Shown here piece by piece: positions 1 to 10,020 of a stretch of 64,000 bases of DNA (position 1 is its first letter; the number at the start of each line of letters is the position of its first letter). The notes below the pieces were generated by a model. That model saw only the letters and a list, made by a program, of their open reading frames with translations, made no database searches and was not told the DNA's origin. This DNA comes from CAVTOA01 sp963736285 (GTDB taxonomy: Bacteria > Actinomycetota > Actinomycetes > Mycobacteriales > QHCE01): the NCBI GenBank assembly GCA_963736285.1, contig CAVTOA010000002.1, forward strand, positions 310,001 to 374,000, written 5' to 3'. The position numbers and the translations under genes were made by a program.

Positions 1-270
1 TTCGGAGCCGGGCGGAGAGCAGTAAGAGATGCGGGTAGTGGGCCACTCGATAGTGCTTGCCGCACCGGCGGCCTCAAGGGAGGTGATGGGGCGATTGACC
101 TGGAAGTCGTAGTAGTCATCTGGATCGAGTGCTGCCAGCGGCGCGGATTTCCATTGTTCGGCAAAGTGTTCGATGACCCCTGTGGCCGCCTCGTCGGCAT
201 CGTTCCAGCCTCCGAAGGCAGCAACAACAATGGGGGAACGCAGCACGGGTAGCCCGTCAAACTCACTCAC
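1..270 (-). CDS. PAC2 family protein (C-terminus beyond window edge)
   Basis: The reverse strand is open for 90 codons from a GTG at 270 to the window edge, so only the N-terminus is present. The translation contains FGGWNDADEAATG near residue 20 and LDPDDYYDFQVNRP near residue 55, which are typical of actinobacterial PAC2 (proteasome assembly chaperone-like) proteins such as Rv2125. The molecular role of bacterial PAC2 proteins is not settled. Its position a few kilobases from the Pup-proteasome locus agrees with the mycobacterial gene order. The start is a GTG without a strong ribosome site, so an alternative start is possible. The family call is firm; function is left open. Confidence 0.8.
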   Translation of the reverse strand, partial: MSEFDGLPVLRSPIVVAAFGGWNDADEAATGVIEHFAEQWKSAPLAALDPDDYYDFQVNRPITSLEAAGAASTIEWPTTRISYCSPPGSE

Positions 271-421
271 CCCACTAGCCTACGGGCAAGCTTCCCGTTG
301 CTATGCGAACCGCACCGCCGTTGCGGCTCGTGTGCATGGGGCGGCTGCAAGCACGTGAGGATGATCATCGATGGGTTGGCCTACTAGTCATGCTCGCAAT
401 TCATCTGACAAAGTGTGGCGC

Positions 422-1045
422 ATGGCTACTTATTCACTACCGGAACTGCCGTACGACTATGCGGCGCTCGAGCCGCACATCAGCGGCCACATCATGGAGC
501 TCCACCACGACAAACATCACGCGACCTACGTCAAAGCGGCCAACGACACGTTGGAGAAGCTTGAAGACGCTCGGGCCAAGGAGCAATTCGACACGATTGT
601 GGGGCTAGAAAAAACCCTGGCATTCAACCTCTCTGGCCACTTTCTGCACACCATTTATTGGAACAACATGTCCCCAGATGGGGGCGGGCGTCCAGACGGT
701 GAGTTGGCAGATGCGCTCGCAGAGCATTTCGGTTCCTTTGAGGGGTTCAGCGGCCAGATGGGTGCCGCTGCGACCACTCTGCAGGGCTCCGGTTGGGGCA
801 TTCTGTCCTACGACACGCTGGGCAAGCGGCTCATCGTGGAGCAGGTTTATGACCACCAAGGCAATGTAGGCGGGCGCTCGGTCCCGCTGTTGTGCTTTGA
901 CATGTGGGAGCACGCCTACTACTTGCAGTACAAGAACGTGAAACCCGACTTCGTTAAAGCAATGTGGAACGTCGTTAACTGGCAAGACGTTGCTCAGCGC
1001 TACCAGCAAGCGGCCGCTGGTGTGGTGAGTCCCCAGCTGCCGTAG
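422..1045 (+). CDS. sodA: Superoxide dismutase, Fe/Mn family
   Basis: Cytosolic enzyme converting superoxide to oxygen and hydrogen peroxide. The 207-residue product has family length. The N-terminal helical part carries LHHDKHHATYV (first metal His near 28), followed by SGHFLHTIYWNNM (second His), and the C-terminal part carries FDMWEHAYYLQY (Asp and His ligands). I chose the ATG at 422 because MATYSLPELPYDY is the conserved N-terminus; the frame is open further upstream to 371. Fe versus Mn preference cannot be fixed safely from motifs alone; Mn is usual in actinobacteria. It is a single-gene unit that ends just before a strong hairpin. Confidence 0.95.
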   Translation: MATYSLPELPYDYAALEPHISGHIMELHHDKHHATYVKAANDTLEKLEDARAKEQFDTIVGLEKTLAFNLSGHFLHTIYWNNMSPDGGGRPDGELADALAEHFGSFEGFSGQMGAAATTLQGSGWGILSYDTLGKRLIVEQVYDHQGNVGGRSVPLLCFDMWEHAYYLQYKNVKPDFVKAMWNVVNWQDVAQRYQQAAAGVVSPQLP

Positions 1046-1071
1046 ATAGCCAACGAACTGCCTGAACCAAA

Positions 1072-1103
1072 GGGGGTGTGAGCCGTAACTGGCTCACACC
1101 CCC
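1072..1103. terminator. Strong hairpin, probable bidirectional terminator
   Basis: A perfect 13-bp stem (gggggtgtgagcc / ggctcacaccccc) with a 6-nt loop lies between the converging sod and ABC permease genes. The downstream tract is only mildly T-rich on the plus strand (tacagattttctt). It probably serves both genes. Confidence 0.8.
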
Positions 1104-1197
1104 TACAGATTTTCTTAGCTCGACGGCTTGGCTGCGACTCTAGGGTGTGGTGCACCAAGGCGAGACGCTCACACCTCGGCCGCGGCCAAGTCCGTGT

Positions 1198-3765
1198 TTA
1201 TTCGTAAGCTATCGCGCGCAAAACGTTGACACGTGCGGCGCGGATCGCCGGAATAACAGCGGCCACCAGCCCCACCACGACTGCCAGAATGAGGAAGGCC
1301 ACCATGCGACCCCAGGGCAGGCTCAAAACTTCGAAACCCTGATCCTTGAGCGCTTGCACAATCGCGGCCCCGAGCGCACAGCCGACCACCATGCCCAGAA
1401 GGGCCCCAAAGACCGAGATGACGATCGACTCGATGGTCACCATGGTCATGGTTTGCCGTCGTCCCAATCCGACCGCCCGCAACAAGCCCAGCTCGCGTGT
1501 CCGTTCCAAAATGGACAAGACGAGGGTGTTGACGATGCCGAGAATGGCGATCACGAGTGCGAGTCCAAGCAGGATGTACAGCATGGTGACCACACTGTCG
1601 ATTTGCTTGGTCTGCTGATCCAGGAACTCTTTTTGGTTGAGCACCGAGACTTCGGGATTTTTGGCCAAAAGGTGGTCGATGCGGTGCTGCACGCTGCCGA
1701 CATCGGCACCTTTGCCCAACGCGACGAACCCCGCCATCGGCTTTGGGTTGGAGAAGTCCCGCTGAGCGTCGGCGATGGAGATGAACGTGCCAGACATCAG
1801 TTTGCTCTTCTTAAAGACACCGATCACTGCGAATGCTTGTTCACCACCCTTATTGGTGGTGATACGCATGGTGTCACCGACCGAGAGGTGATTATTCTTG
1901 GCGGTCCCGCTGTCGATGAGCACTTCGCCAGACTTTGGATCACGGAACTGTCCGCTGTCGCTCTTGAGCTCAAATATCTTCTTCATGGGGCTGATCTCAG
2001 CGGCGTTGAGACTGGTTGTCTTGCCGTTGTACTTGGCACGGTCCGTGTAGAGACCGACCGCGCTATCAACACCAGGTATCTGACGCGTCTTGGTGATGAC
2101 GTCAGGATCGAAAGCCGGCGCTATGCCACCAAACCCACCGTTGTCACCTTGAATAATCAGTTGGGCGTTGGTGTCTGTTTTCACCAACTTGCTGACGCTA
2201 GCGTTGATCGATGCGGCGAGCACGCTGACCCCTGTCACCAATGCGAGACCGACCATCAAGGTAGCCGCGGTAATGGCAGTCCTACGCGGATTGCGCGCCG
2301 AGTTGCGGCGGCCTAGCTTGCCCGCAAGCGACCAGCTGAAAACGCGCCCGATGATCGAGATGGTGGGTTGGGAAATAATGGGGGTAAGCATTGCTACGCC
2401 AATAAAGACCAGCACCACTCCGGTGAGCAAGAAAGCCCAGATGTTGTCGTCGACTTTCCCTGAGAGTGCCAAAAACACGCCCGCCGCCCCGAACATGGTG
2501 ATGACGAGTCCACCGACGGTCATCTTCGTGAGTGGCTTCTGGGTGTTGGCAGCTTCGCGCATCGCCGCGATCGGTGGGATGCGCGACGCCCGAAGTGCGG
2601 GCAACAACGCCGCGATCAATGTCACCACGATGCCCACGACGTAGGAGGCGATCACGGCGCTGGCAGGAATGACAAGTCCAGAACCCGGCAGCGTGGCGTC
2701 GCTTTGTGATTCGAACAGTTTCTTCAGTAGCGCCGCTATGCCTAGGCCAGTCAAGAAACCGAGGGTAGAGGCGATAAATCCGATGATCACCGCCTCAATG
2801 AGCACAGAGTTGATGACTTGACGCCCGCTAGCCCCCATAGCTCGGAACAGAGCCAGCTCACGGGTCCGCTGCGCGACGATGATCGAGAAAGTGTTAAGGA
2901 TCAGGAAGATGCCCACGAACAGTGCTACGGCGGCGAACCCCAACAAGACATTCTTGAAAATGCCGATGAATTGGTTCAGCTGCTGAGCGCTCTGATCGGC
3001 AAGTTCCTTACCTGTCTGTACCTCGAACCCGTTGCCCAGTGCTTTTTGGGTCTCGTGCTTGAGCGCTGCTTGCGAAACGCCCTTCTTGGCCTGGAGGTGA
3101 ATGTCGCTGAACGCATCCGTTTGGCCAAGCATGAGCTGTTGTGCCACCGGCTCGGTGAAAGCGACATAGGTCTCCCCGCCGGTGGTGTCGCGATCGCCAG
3201 AGAAACCGAAGATGCCGACAAGTTTGAAGGTCTGCTCCGGAGCCCGGGTAAGCACCTTGACCTCGTCGCCGACCCTGAAGTCCCCGCTCTTTGCCAGCGA
3301 TGCGTTGAGCGCGATCTCGTTATCCGACTGGGGCCCGTGCCCCTGACGCAGCTGGACGATGTCCGAAGCGCTGGTGGACGGCCAGTCAACCCCGAGCCGA
3401 GGTGGACCGTTGGTGGTGAGGACCTTGCCGTTCTTGCCAATGACCCTTGCGCCATCGACACCGACCTCGCCTACCACTTTGGAGGCGCTGGGCACTTGCT
3501 GACGCACCTGATCGACCGTGCTAGCGGGCAAAGGTTGGGTGTAGCCACCTTCATTGGCGGAGGTCACATTGCTTTTGCTGGTGACCTGTACGTCCACATG
3601 GGAGTAGACGTCGGCGAACAGGCTGTCGAATGACTTGGTGAGGGTCTGCCCCAGTACGAGAGCGCCAGACACGGCCATTACACCGAGCACTACTGCGAGC
3701 CCCGACAGAATCAGCCTGATTTTGCGTGACAAGAGGCTCTTCAAAGCCGCCTTTAACATGCTCAC
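1198..3765 (-). CDS. ABC transporter permease, FtsX/MacB-type duplicated
   Basis: Inner-membrane permease of 855 residues built as two FtsX-like repeats. The first has a TM segment at about residues 17-38 (SRKIRLILSGLAVVLGVMAV), a large extracytoplasmic domain, then three TM segments around 270-400. A second N-terminal TM follows near 490, then another periplasmic domain and three C-terminal TMs (ILGIVNTLVLSILERTRELG). This is the common actinobacterial exporter layout associated with lipoprotein, peptide or drug efflux; the substrate is unknown. The GTG start overlaps the stop of the upstream ATPase gene, so the pair is translationally coupled. Confidence 0.9.
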   Translation of the reverse strand: MSMLKAALKSLLSRKIRLILSGLAVVLGVMAVSGALVLGQTLTKSFDSLFADVYSHVDVQVTSKSNVTSANEGGYTQPLPASTVDQVRQQVPSASKVVGEVGVDGARVIGKNGKVLTTNGPPRLGVDWPSTSASDIVQLRQGHGPQSDNEIALNASLAKSGDFRVGDEVKVLTRAPEQTFKLVGIFGFSGDRDTTGGETYVAFTEPVAQQLMLGQTDAFSDIHLQAKKGVSQAALKHETQKALGNGFEVQTGKELADQSAQQLNQFIGIFKNVLLGFAAVALFVGIFLILNTFSIIVAQRTRELALFRAMGASGRQVINSVLIEAVIIGFIASTLGFLTGLGIAALLKKLFESQSDATLPGSGLVIPASAVIASYVVGIVVTLIAALLPALRASRIPPIAAMREAANTQKPLTKMTVGGLVITMFGAAGVFLALSGKVDDNIWAFLLTGVVLVFIGVAMLTPIISQPTISIIGRVFSWSLAGKLGRRNSARNPRRTAITAATLMVGLALVTGVSVLAASINASVSKLVKTDTNAQLIIQGDNGGFGGIAPAFDPDVITKTRQIPGVDSAVGLYTDRAKYNGKTTSLNAAEISPMKKIFELKSDSGQFRDPKSGEVLIDSGTAKNNHLSVGDTMRITTNKGGEQAFAVIGVFKKSKLMSGTFISIADAQRDFSNPKPMAGFVALGKGADVGSVQHRIDHLLAKNPEVSVLNQKEFLDQQTKQIDSVVTMLYILLGLALVIAILGIVNTLVLSILERTRELGLLRAVGLGRRQTMTMVTIESIVISVFGALLGMVVGCALGAAIVQALKDQGFEVLSLPWGRMVAFLILAVVVGLVAAVIPAIRAARVNVLRAIAYE

Positions 3766-4546
3766 AACCCCCGGGCGGTGTCGACGGCCGCGTCGAGGTT
3801 CTTCATCTGGTCCAGCACGCGTTCCTCCGTAGGATCCTCCATGGAGGTGACGATCTTTCCGTCAGCGAGGAAGACCACTCGGTCTGCATAGGACGCGGCT
3901 CGCGGGTCGTGGGTGACCATGACGATCGTCTGTCAAACTCGGCGGTAGAGCGACGAAGGAACTCCAGCACTTCACTACCGGAGCGCGAGTCGAGGTTGCC
4001 TGTTGGTTCGTCAGCAAAGATAACCTCAGGGCGTGACACCAGCGCGCGGGCACACGCGACGCGTTGCTGCTGGCCACCGGAGAGCTCCGTGGGTTTGTGC
4101 TTGAGGCGGTCGCTTAAGCCCACCGTCTGGATAACCAGGTCCATCCACTCCTTATCGGGCTTCCTCCCGGCAATATCCAGCGGCAAGGTGATGTTTTCCA
4201 CCGCTGTCAACGTGGGCAGCAGGTTGAACTGCTGGAAGATGAACCCCACCTTGCTTCTGCGCAGTTTGGTGAGGCCTCGATCTCCCAGGTCGCTTACCTT
4301 GGTGTCACCAATCCACACCTCGCCAGAGCTAACTTGATCTAACCCGGCAAGGCAATGCATGAGGGTGGACTTGCCCGACCCGGATGGGCCCATAATGGCG
4401 GTGAATTTTGCCCGCTCGAAATTGCTCGAGACGCCAGCAAGGGCGTTTACTCGAGTCGATTCGCGGTCACCGTAGACCTTCCATACGTCGACGGCGCGCG
4501 CCGCGACGTCAAGCGCCTCCGCTTTTGCGGGTGCTGTGGTAGTCAC
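3762..4546 (-). pseudogene. ABC transporter ATPase (LolD/MacB type), frameshifted
   Basis: ATP-binding subunit for the adjacent permease. Walker A (GPSGSGKST), Q-loop (FIFQQFN), signature (LSGGQQQR) and Walker B (VIFADEPTG) are in one frame. Near 3930 the frame is lost: a single base is missing within gacagacgatcg, and the rest, including the H-loop (IVMVTHDPRAAS) and the C-terminus, reads on in another frame to a TGA at 3762-3764 that overlaps the permease start. Restoring one base gives 261 residues, the normal length. The intact coding on both sides suggests either a very recent mutation or a sequence error. Confidence 0.85.
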
Positions 4547-4710
4547 ATGTTCTCCTGTTGAGATATGAATCTTCCTGAGGGTGATTCCGGCTCATCGTAG
4601 GGAAGAGGTGCGACCAATCCCTAGCTGATTAAGGGGGAATCAGGGTCATCACCCAGCTAATTCCGGGATGACTCGCAAGTCATTGTTATGTGCATTGACA
4701 CAGTACTGAC

Positions 4711-5583
4711 CTATAGCCCGAGATCGGCACACCGTGGTGATTTGTTACCGGCACTGTTATCTCCAGGCTCCTCCTGTTCTGGAAATGGTGGAGGCTGACC
4801 GCCGAAGGCTGGGCAGATGCGTTGATGCGCACACCAGTCGCACAACCGATTGGGCTTGGCAGGGAATGTGCGAGTGGCGGTGGCGGATTCGATCGCTGAC
4901 CAGAGGGCCCGCAGTGTTCGTTCGAAGCGATCCAATTCGTCGGTGTTGGGCTCGTAGTCGAGGATGCGGCGGTCTTTCAGATAGAGAAGGCGGAGTACTC
5001 GTGGCACCGTGCCGCGCGTTCGCCACAACACCAGGGCGTAGAACTTGAGCTGGAATAGCGCTTTTCCCTCGAATGCGACCCCCGGAGAAGCCCCCGTCTT
5101 GTAGTCGACCACGCGTATCTCACCGCTGGGAGCGACATCGAGCCGGTCCACGAATCCGCGGAGGCGTAAGCCGTTGTCGAGAAACGTCTCAACTTTGTGT
5201 TCCCGTGCCGACGGTTGCAGCCTGCTGGGATCTTCTAACTCGAAGTAGTGGTCGAGCAATGTGCGGGCGGATCGCAGCCATGTGGTCAGCGCGGTGTCGT
5301 CCGCGTCGTCGGTGGCGATAATAAGGTTTCGTAACTCGGGCTGCTCTTGCACCAGCGCATCCCACGCTGGTTGCAGCAATGCCTGTGCGGTCGCCGAGGT
5401 GCGTTCATGTGGCGGCTCATCAAACAGCCGCTCTAAGACGGAGTGGACCAACGTGCCTCGGGTGGCGGCGGCGTTGGGCGGTTCCGGCAGTCGATCGATG
5501 CATCGAAAACGGTACAGCAGCGGGCAGGTTTTAAAGTCCAGTGCGCGCGACGGTGACAGCGATCCAATGACAGTTACCCCCAT
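4711..5583 (-). CDS. RecB family exonuclease, PD-(D/E)XK with FeS-type cysteines
   Basis: A 290-residue nuclease of the Cas4/RecB-like family, orthologous in position to Rv2119. The nuclease core shows GTLVHSVLERL (about residues 43-53), GFVDRLDV and IRVVDYKTG (Asp and Glu/Lys-type catalytic motifs around 145-165). Four cysteines, one in FKTCPLLYRF near the N-terminus and three in LCDWCAHQRICPAF at the C-terminus, are placed as in FeS-cluster AddB/Cas4-like nucleases. Its likely role is DNA end processing or repair; the substrate is not known. It is divergent from the site-2 protease gene, with about 140 bp between them. Confidence 0.85.
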   Translation of the reverse strand: MGVTVIGSLSPSRALDFKTCPLLYRFRCIDRLPEPPNAAATRGTLVHSVLERLFDEPPHERTSATAQALLQPAWDALVQEQPELRNLIIATDDADDTALTTWLRSARTLLDHYFELEDPSRLQPSAREHKVETFLDNGLRLRGFVDRLDVAPSGEIRVVDYKTGASPGVAFEGKALFQLKFYALVLWRTRGTVPRVLRLLYLKDRRILDYEPNTDELDRFERTLRALWSAIESATATRTFPAKPNRLCDWCAHQRICPAFGGQPPPFPEQEEPGDNSAGNKSPRCADLGL

Positions 5584-5724
5584 GTCGGCATAGGGTACGG
5601 ATGCCCGCCGACAGTTTGAGCCGTGAGCGGGGTGTGTCTTGACGCGAATCGTGGTGCCGATGGAGCCTTGAATTCAGTACTGAACGGGTTAAAGCGGCGA
5701 TAGTCGGGACGTAGGATCAAATCG

Positions 5725-6864
5725 ATGTCTTCGCCGAGTGTTTCTCTGACACGTTCGGTCGCCACGCTGAGTCGGATCTGGCGGATCGGTAGGTTTTTCG
5801 GAGCGCCGATATTTGTGACCCCAAGTTGGCTCTTAGGTGCCGTGGTGCTGATCCTGGCCTATGCGCCTGTTGCCCAGCGGGAGGGGATGCAAGGGGGAGT
5901 AGCCGGATCTTACGTCGTTGCGGTCGCGGTAGTGGTGTTGTTGTTCGCCTCTGTTTTGGCCCATGAAATGGGCCACGCGTTTGTGGCACGGCGGATGGGT
6001 GTTGGGGTGCGAGCAATGACCTTGTGGCTGCTCGGCGGCTACACCGAGATGACCAGCCAGCCACGAAACCCTCGCGCGGACCTGGCGATCTCATTGGCCG
6101 GTCCTTGTGTGTCGTTCACGTTGGGGATCTCCGCCGCAATGGTCGTTGCACTGTTGAAACCCGAGACAGTAGGAGGGCAACTCGCGGGCCAATTAGCCCT
6201 CAGCAATCTCGTGATCGCGTTGTTCAATATGCTGCCTGGTTTGCCTCTCGACGGCGGTGTGGCCCTTCGTGCCCTGGTGTGGCGTGGCTCTGGCGATCGC
6301 CATCAGGGCACAGTGGTCGCCGGACAGATAGGCCGGGTTATTGCGGTGCTCATCTTGGGCATTGGTTTGGCCACGGGTTTGCATAGCGACAGTGGCCTTG
6401 GGCTGGCGATGCTGTTTGGCGCGATCGGTTTTTCCACCTTCTTTTGGTTCACTGCGTCCCAAGCGGTACACGCCGGGCGTAAAGCGCACCATGCGCAAGC
6501 ATTGACGTTGAACACCGTCATGCGCCGGCCACTTGTAGTTGCCGAGCACATGTCCCTTGCGCGGGCTTTCGAGCGTTGGGCCGAGACGAGTGCGGACGTG
6601 ATCGTCACCGCTGACTCCAATGGGAAACCGACGGGTCTCATGAGCATCCAGGCGGCCTTGGCCGTGCCCGCTGCGCGGCGGTGGCAGGTACCTGTCCGGG
6701 CTGTGGCGCATACGCTCCCGCCAGTGTCGACGCTCGACGTCGGCCTCAGCGGGGAGGCTCTACTGCAGGCGGTCGAGCGCAGCGGTGCCGCAGAAATGGT
6801 GGTACTAGACGGCGACCAGATCGTGGGTGTGCTCGCTGCAGATGACATCATGAGGTCGCTTTAG
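5725..6864 (+). CDS. Site-2 protease family (M50) with CBS domains
   Basis: Intramembrane zinc metalloprotease of 379 residues. The HEMGHA motif lies near residue 80 in the third TM segment, and the second metal motif FNMLPGLPLDGG near residue 172. Six TM segments are apparent, followed by two C-terminal CBS repeats (from about residue 265; LNTVMRRP and VRAVAHTLPP start the repeats). Family members cleave membrane-embedded substrates such as anti-sigma factors; CBS-bearing members are thought to sense nucleotides. The start is the ATG at 5725. Upstream there is no clear co-transcribed gene; trmI follows after 70 bp in the same direction. Confidence 0.9.
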   Translation: MSSPSVSLTRSVATLSRIWRIGRFFGAPIFVTPSWLLGAVVLILAYAPVAQREGMQGGVAGSYVVAVAVVVLLFASVLAHEMGHAFVARRMGVGVRAMTLWLLGGYTEMTSQPRNPRADLAISLAGPCVSFTLGISAAMVVALLKPETVGGQLAGQLALSNLVIALFNMLPGLPLDGGVALRALVWRGSGDRHQGTVVAGQIGRVIAVLILGIGLATGLHSDSGLGLAMLFGAIGFSTFFWFTASQAVHAGRKAHHAQALTLNTVMRRPLVVAEHMSLARAFERWAETSADVIVTADSNGKPTGLMSIQAALAVPAARRWQVPVRAVAHTLPPVSTLDVGLSGEALLQAVERSGAAEMVVLDGDQIVGVLAADDIMRSL

Positions 6865-6934
6865 CGGCGAGATAGACGGTCACACTGTGCCCTCCGCGCT
6901 ACGGCGTAATCATCCCCAGTAAAGAAACGGTGCA

Positions 6935-7891
6935 ATGCGTAGCTTTCAGCCCGGCGATCGAGTCCAGCTCACTGACCCAAAGGGGCGTCTGCACACGGTT
7001 TTGCTGGAACCAGACAAGGCATTTCACACCCACCGTGGCGCGATCGAACACAACGATCTCATTGGTGCACCCGAGGGCGTCGTGGTTACCTCCAGCTCCG
7101 GCACTGCTTATCTCGCATTGCGTCCGTTGCTCGTAGACTTTGTGCTGTCGATGCCGCGTGGCGCGCAAGTGATCTACCCCAAAGACGCCGCGCAAATCGT
7201 CGCGTTTGGCGACATCTTCCCGGGTGCGAGGGTGCTGGAGGCGGGGGCCGGCTCTGGTGCGCTTACCTGCTCGCTTCTACGAGCGGTGGGAGAGCGCGGC
7301 TCGGTCGTTTCCTATGAGCGGCGTGACGATTTTGCGCAGGTGGCTGCAGCAAATGTCGGAGCGTTCTTCGGTCAGACACCCGACACGTGGACGTTGCGTG
7401 TGGGTGATGTGGCAGAGATCGGTGCCTTGACACCCGCCGTCGACCACATAGTCACGGGAGAGAGCGTCGCCGGAGGGCAGGCATCGCGGTCCTCGCGGGC
7501 CCCGATGGCGGAGGAATTCGATCGCGTTGTGCTCGATCTGCTCGCGCCGTGGGAGATCGTGCCCGAGGTGGCAAAGGTACTCACTCCGGGCGGCGTGCTG
7601 GTGCTCTATGTAGCCACGACGACGCAGCTTTCCGCGGCGGTCGAAGCGCTCCGAGAGCACGGTGGCTTTACCGAGCCCCGATCGTGGGAATCATTGGTGC
7701 GCGATTGGCACGTGGATGGGTTGGCGGTACGTCCGGATCATCGAATGATTGCGCACACAGCTTTTCTGATTACCGCCCGTCGGCTGGCTGAGGGGGTTGT
7801 GGCGCCCAAACGTCAGCGCAAACCGTCCAAAGGTGCGCAGGCATATGCGGCGCTGCGCGCTAACCTTCGAAGCGAATCGTCGATAGGGTAG
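6935..7891 (+). CDS. trmI: tRNA (adenine-58-N1) methyltransferase
   Basis: SAM-dependent methyltransferase forming m1A58 in the T-loop of tRNAs. The product has 318 residues. The N-terminal small domain contains GDRVQLTDPKGR and the catalytic Rossmann domain starts at VLEAGAGSGALT (SAM motif I, about residue 100). VVLDLLAPWE near residue 195 is the characteristic motif IV. A basic C-terminal tail (KRQRKPSKG) is common. The homologue in M. tuberculosis (Rv2118c) sits in the same place next to mpa. It probably forms an operon with mpa, which begins 77 bp later. Confidence 0.93.
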   Translation: MRSFQPGDRVQLTDPKGRLHTVLLEPDKAFHTHRGAIEHNDLIGAPEGVVVTSSSGTAYLALRPLLVDFVLSMPRGAQVIYPKDAAQIVAFGDIFPGARVLEAGAGSGALTCSLLRAVGERGSVVSYERRDDFAQVAAANVGAFFGQTPDTWTLRVGDVAEIGALTPAVDHIVTGESVAGGQASRSSRAPMAEEFDRVVLDLLAPWEIVPEVAKVLTPGGVLVLYVATTTQLSAAVEALREHGGFTEPRSWESLVRDWHVDGLAVRPDHRMIAHTAFLITARRLAEGVVAPKRQRKPSKGAQAYAALRANLRSESSIG

Positions 7892-7968
7892 GCGTAAACC
7901 GTTTTAAGACTTGGTTTTTGTCTGGTCTTGGCGTTGGTCATACTGGTCATACCAGGAGGTGGGCGGTC

Positions 7969-9738
7969 GTGAGTACCGATGGCAACGATGCGGCGCGGCG
8001 CATGCGTAATGCTCGTGACCGTGATGCGCTGCATTCCGAGTCCGTGGATGAAACAACTGTAGGTGGCGAGTATCGCGAACGCGGTGAGTCCGACACGGAG
8101 CGGCTCGCGTCCACGCGCTCGGCGCTGGCACGTTTGTCTGAGCGCAACGAACGACTCACGGACACTCTGCGAGAAGCGCGGGATCAAATCGTCACGCTGA
8201 AGGAAGAGATCGACCGGCTCGCGCAGCCGCCCAGTGGATACGGCGTTTTTATTCAGCACAACGACGACGACTCGGTCGACATTTTCACCGGTGGTCGGAA
8301 GCTGCGCGTGAGCGTGTCTCCGGCGGTGGAGGCAAAGAATCTGCGCCGTGGCCAGGAAGTCATTTTGAATGACGCGCTCAATATTGTCGCGGCTGTCGGT
8401 TTCGAGCGTGTGGGCGACATCGTGATGCTCAAAGAGCTGCTGATCAATGAGGAGGGCCAACACGACAGGGCGCTGGTGGTGTCGCACGCCGACGAAGAGC
8501 GAGTGGTGCACCTTGCGGAATCGTTGGGCGAGGAGTCGCTGCGTCCGGGCGATACATTGCTGATCGATACCCGTTCCAGTTACGCCTATGAGCGCATCCC
8601 CAAGTCTGAGGTAGAAGAGCTCATTCTTGAGGAAGTCCCCGACATCGATTACTCGACAATCGGTGGGTTGAGCACGCAAATTGAACAGATTCGCGACGCG
8701 GTCGAGCTGCCGTTCTTGCATGCTGACCTTTTCCGGGAGCATTTCCTGCGGCCACCCAAAGGCGTTCTTTTGTATGGCCCTCCCGGGTGTGGGAAAACAC
8801 TTATCGCAAAAGCGGTAGCTAATTCTTTGGCCAAACAGATCGCTCGTACTCGCGGCGATGAAGCGGGTCATGTGAGCCACGCGCGTTCTTATTTCTTGAA
8901 CATTAAGGGCCCGGAGCTGCTGAACAAATACGTGGGCGAGACCGAGCGACACATTCGGTTGATTTTCCAGCGTGCACGCGAGAAAGCCTCTCAGGGCACC
9001 CCGGTCATCGTCTTTTTTGACGAGATGGATTCGATATTCCGCACCCGAGGCTCCGGTGTCTCCTCGGATGTTGAGAACACCATTGTGCCGCAGCTCTTGT
9101 CGGAAATAGACGGTGTCGAGGGCCTGGAAAACGTCATCGTGATTGGCGCATCGAACCGGGAAGACATGATCGACCCGGCTATTTTGCGTCCCGGCAGGCT
9201 TGACGTAAAGATCAAGATTGAGCGGCCCGATGCCGAGGCGGCTAAAGATATTTTCAGTAAATACATCACCTCGGAAATTCCGATCCATGCTGACGATATC
9301 GCCGAGCATGGTGGCTCCCGTCAGGCATGCATGGCCGCGATGATCCAAGCGGTCGTAGAGCGTATGTACAACGAGGTAGAAGAAAACAGATTTTTGGAAG
9401 TCACGTATGCGAATGGCGACAAAGAGGTGCTTTACTTTAAAGACTTCAATTCGGGGGCAATGATCCAAAACATTGTTGACCGCGCCAAAAAAATGGCCAT
9501 TAAAGATTTCTTGAACCAGGGTGGTAAGGGAATCCGGCTCCAGCATTTGCTTGATTCCTGTGTGGACGAGTTCCGCGAGAACGAAGACTTGCCTAACACC
9601 ACTAACCCGGACGATTGGGCGCGCATTTCTGGTAAGAAAGGCGAACGCATCGTCTATATCCGTACGCTCATTACTGGCAAGGGCGACGATGCCGGCCGTT
9701 CTATCGACACCGTGACGAACACCGGCCAGTACCTGTGA
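7969..9738 (+). CDS. mpa: Proteasomal AAA+ ATPase Mpa/ARC
   Basis: Hexameric unfoldase that captures Pup through its coiled coil and threads pupylated proteins into the 20S core. The 589 residues show the N-terminal coiled coil (about 30-80), tandem OB folds (80-230), Walker A (GPPGCGKT near 270), Walker B (IVFFDEMDS), an SRH-type motif (NREDMIDPAILRPGR), and a C-terminal GQYL tail that docks into the alpha ring. I chose the GTG at 7969 because AGGAGGT lies at 7953-7959, 9 nt upstream; the frame is open further upstream. All catalytic features are intact. Confidence 0.96.
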   Translation: MSTDGNDAARRMRNARDRDALHSESVDETTVGGEYRERGESDTERLASTRSALARLSERNERLTDTLREARDQIVTLKEEIDRLAQPPSGYGVFIQHNDDDSVDIFTGGRKLRVSVSPAVEAKNLRRGQEVILNDALNIVAAVGFERVGDIVMLKELLINEEGQHDRALVVSHADEERVVHLAESLGEESLRPGDTLLIDTRSSYAYERIPKSEVEELILEEVPDIDYSTIGGLSTQIEQIRDAVELPFLHADLFREHFLRPPKGVLLYGPPGCGKTLIAKAVANSLAKQIARTRGDEAGHVSHARSYFLNIKGPELLNKYVGETERHIRLIFQRAREKASQGTPVIVFFDEMDSIFRTRGSGVSSDVENTIVPQLLSEIDGVEGLENVIVIGASNREDMIDPAILRPGRLDVKIKIERPDAEAAKDIFSKYITSEIPIHADDIAEHGGSRQACMAAMIQAVVERMYNEVEENRFLEVTYANGDKEVLYFKDFNSGAMIQNIVDRAKKMAIKDFLNQGGKGIRLQHLLDSCVDEFRENEDLPNTTNPDDWARISGKKGERIVYIRTLITGKGDDAGRSIDTVTNTGQYL

Positions 9739-10020
9739 TAGAACCGATTGCCGGCAGAAAACATAGGGCCCGAATTCTGCCCGAAGTAGTGGAGCTACTA
9801 CTTTGGGCGCAGTGCGTGACAGAGTTCTAGACCCACAAAGTTCGCCCGAAGGCGTTGCGGAGAGCCCAACGCCTTCGAATGTGTCGGTTGCTGCCCCTAC
9901 CCGTCCCAGCGCTCGCTTGGCATGGCTCGATGCGCTGCGGGGTGTGGCCGCACTGGCGGTGGTTTACGAGCATTTAGCCCCCAGAACGGTGTATTGGGAG
10001 TTGTATTCCAAAACGAGTCA

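Noticed and set aside
1147..2316. 389-residue plus-strand frame
   Set aside because: It is antisense to the ABC permease, low in complexity (His, Gln and Asp runs) and lacks any family motif; a shadow of GC-rich coding.
7813..9546. 577-residue minus-strand frame
   Set aside because: It mirrors mpa, which is unmistakable on the plus strand.
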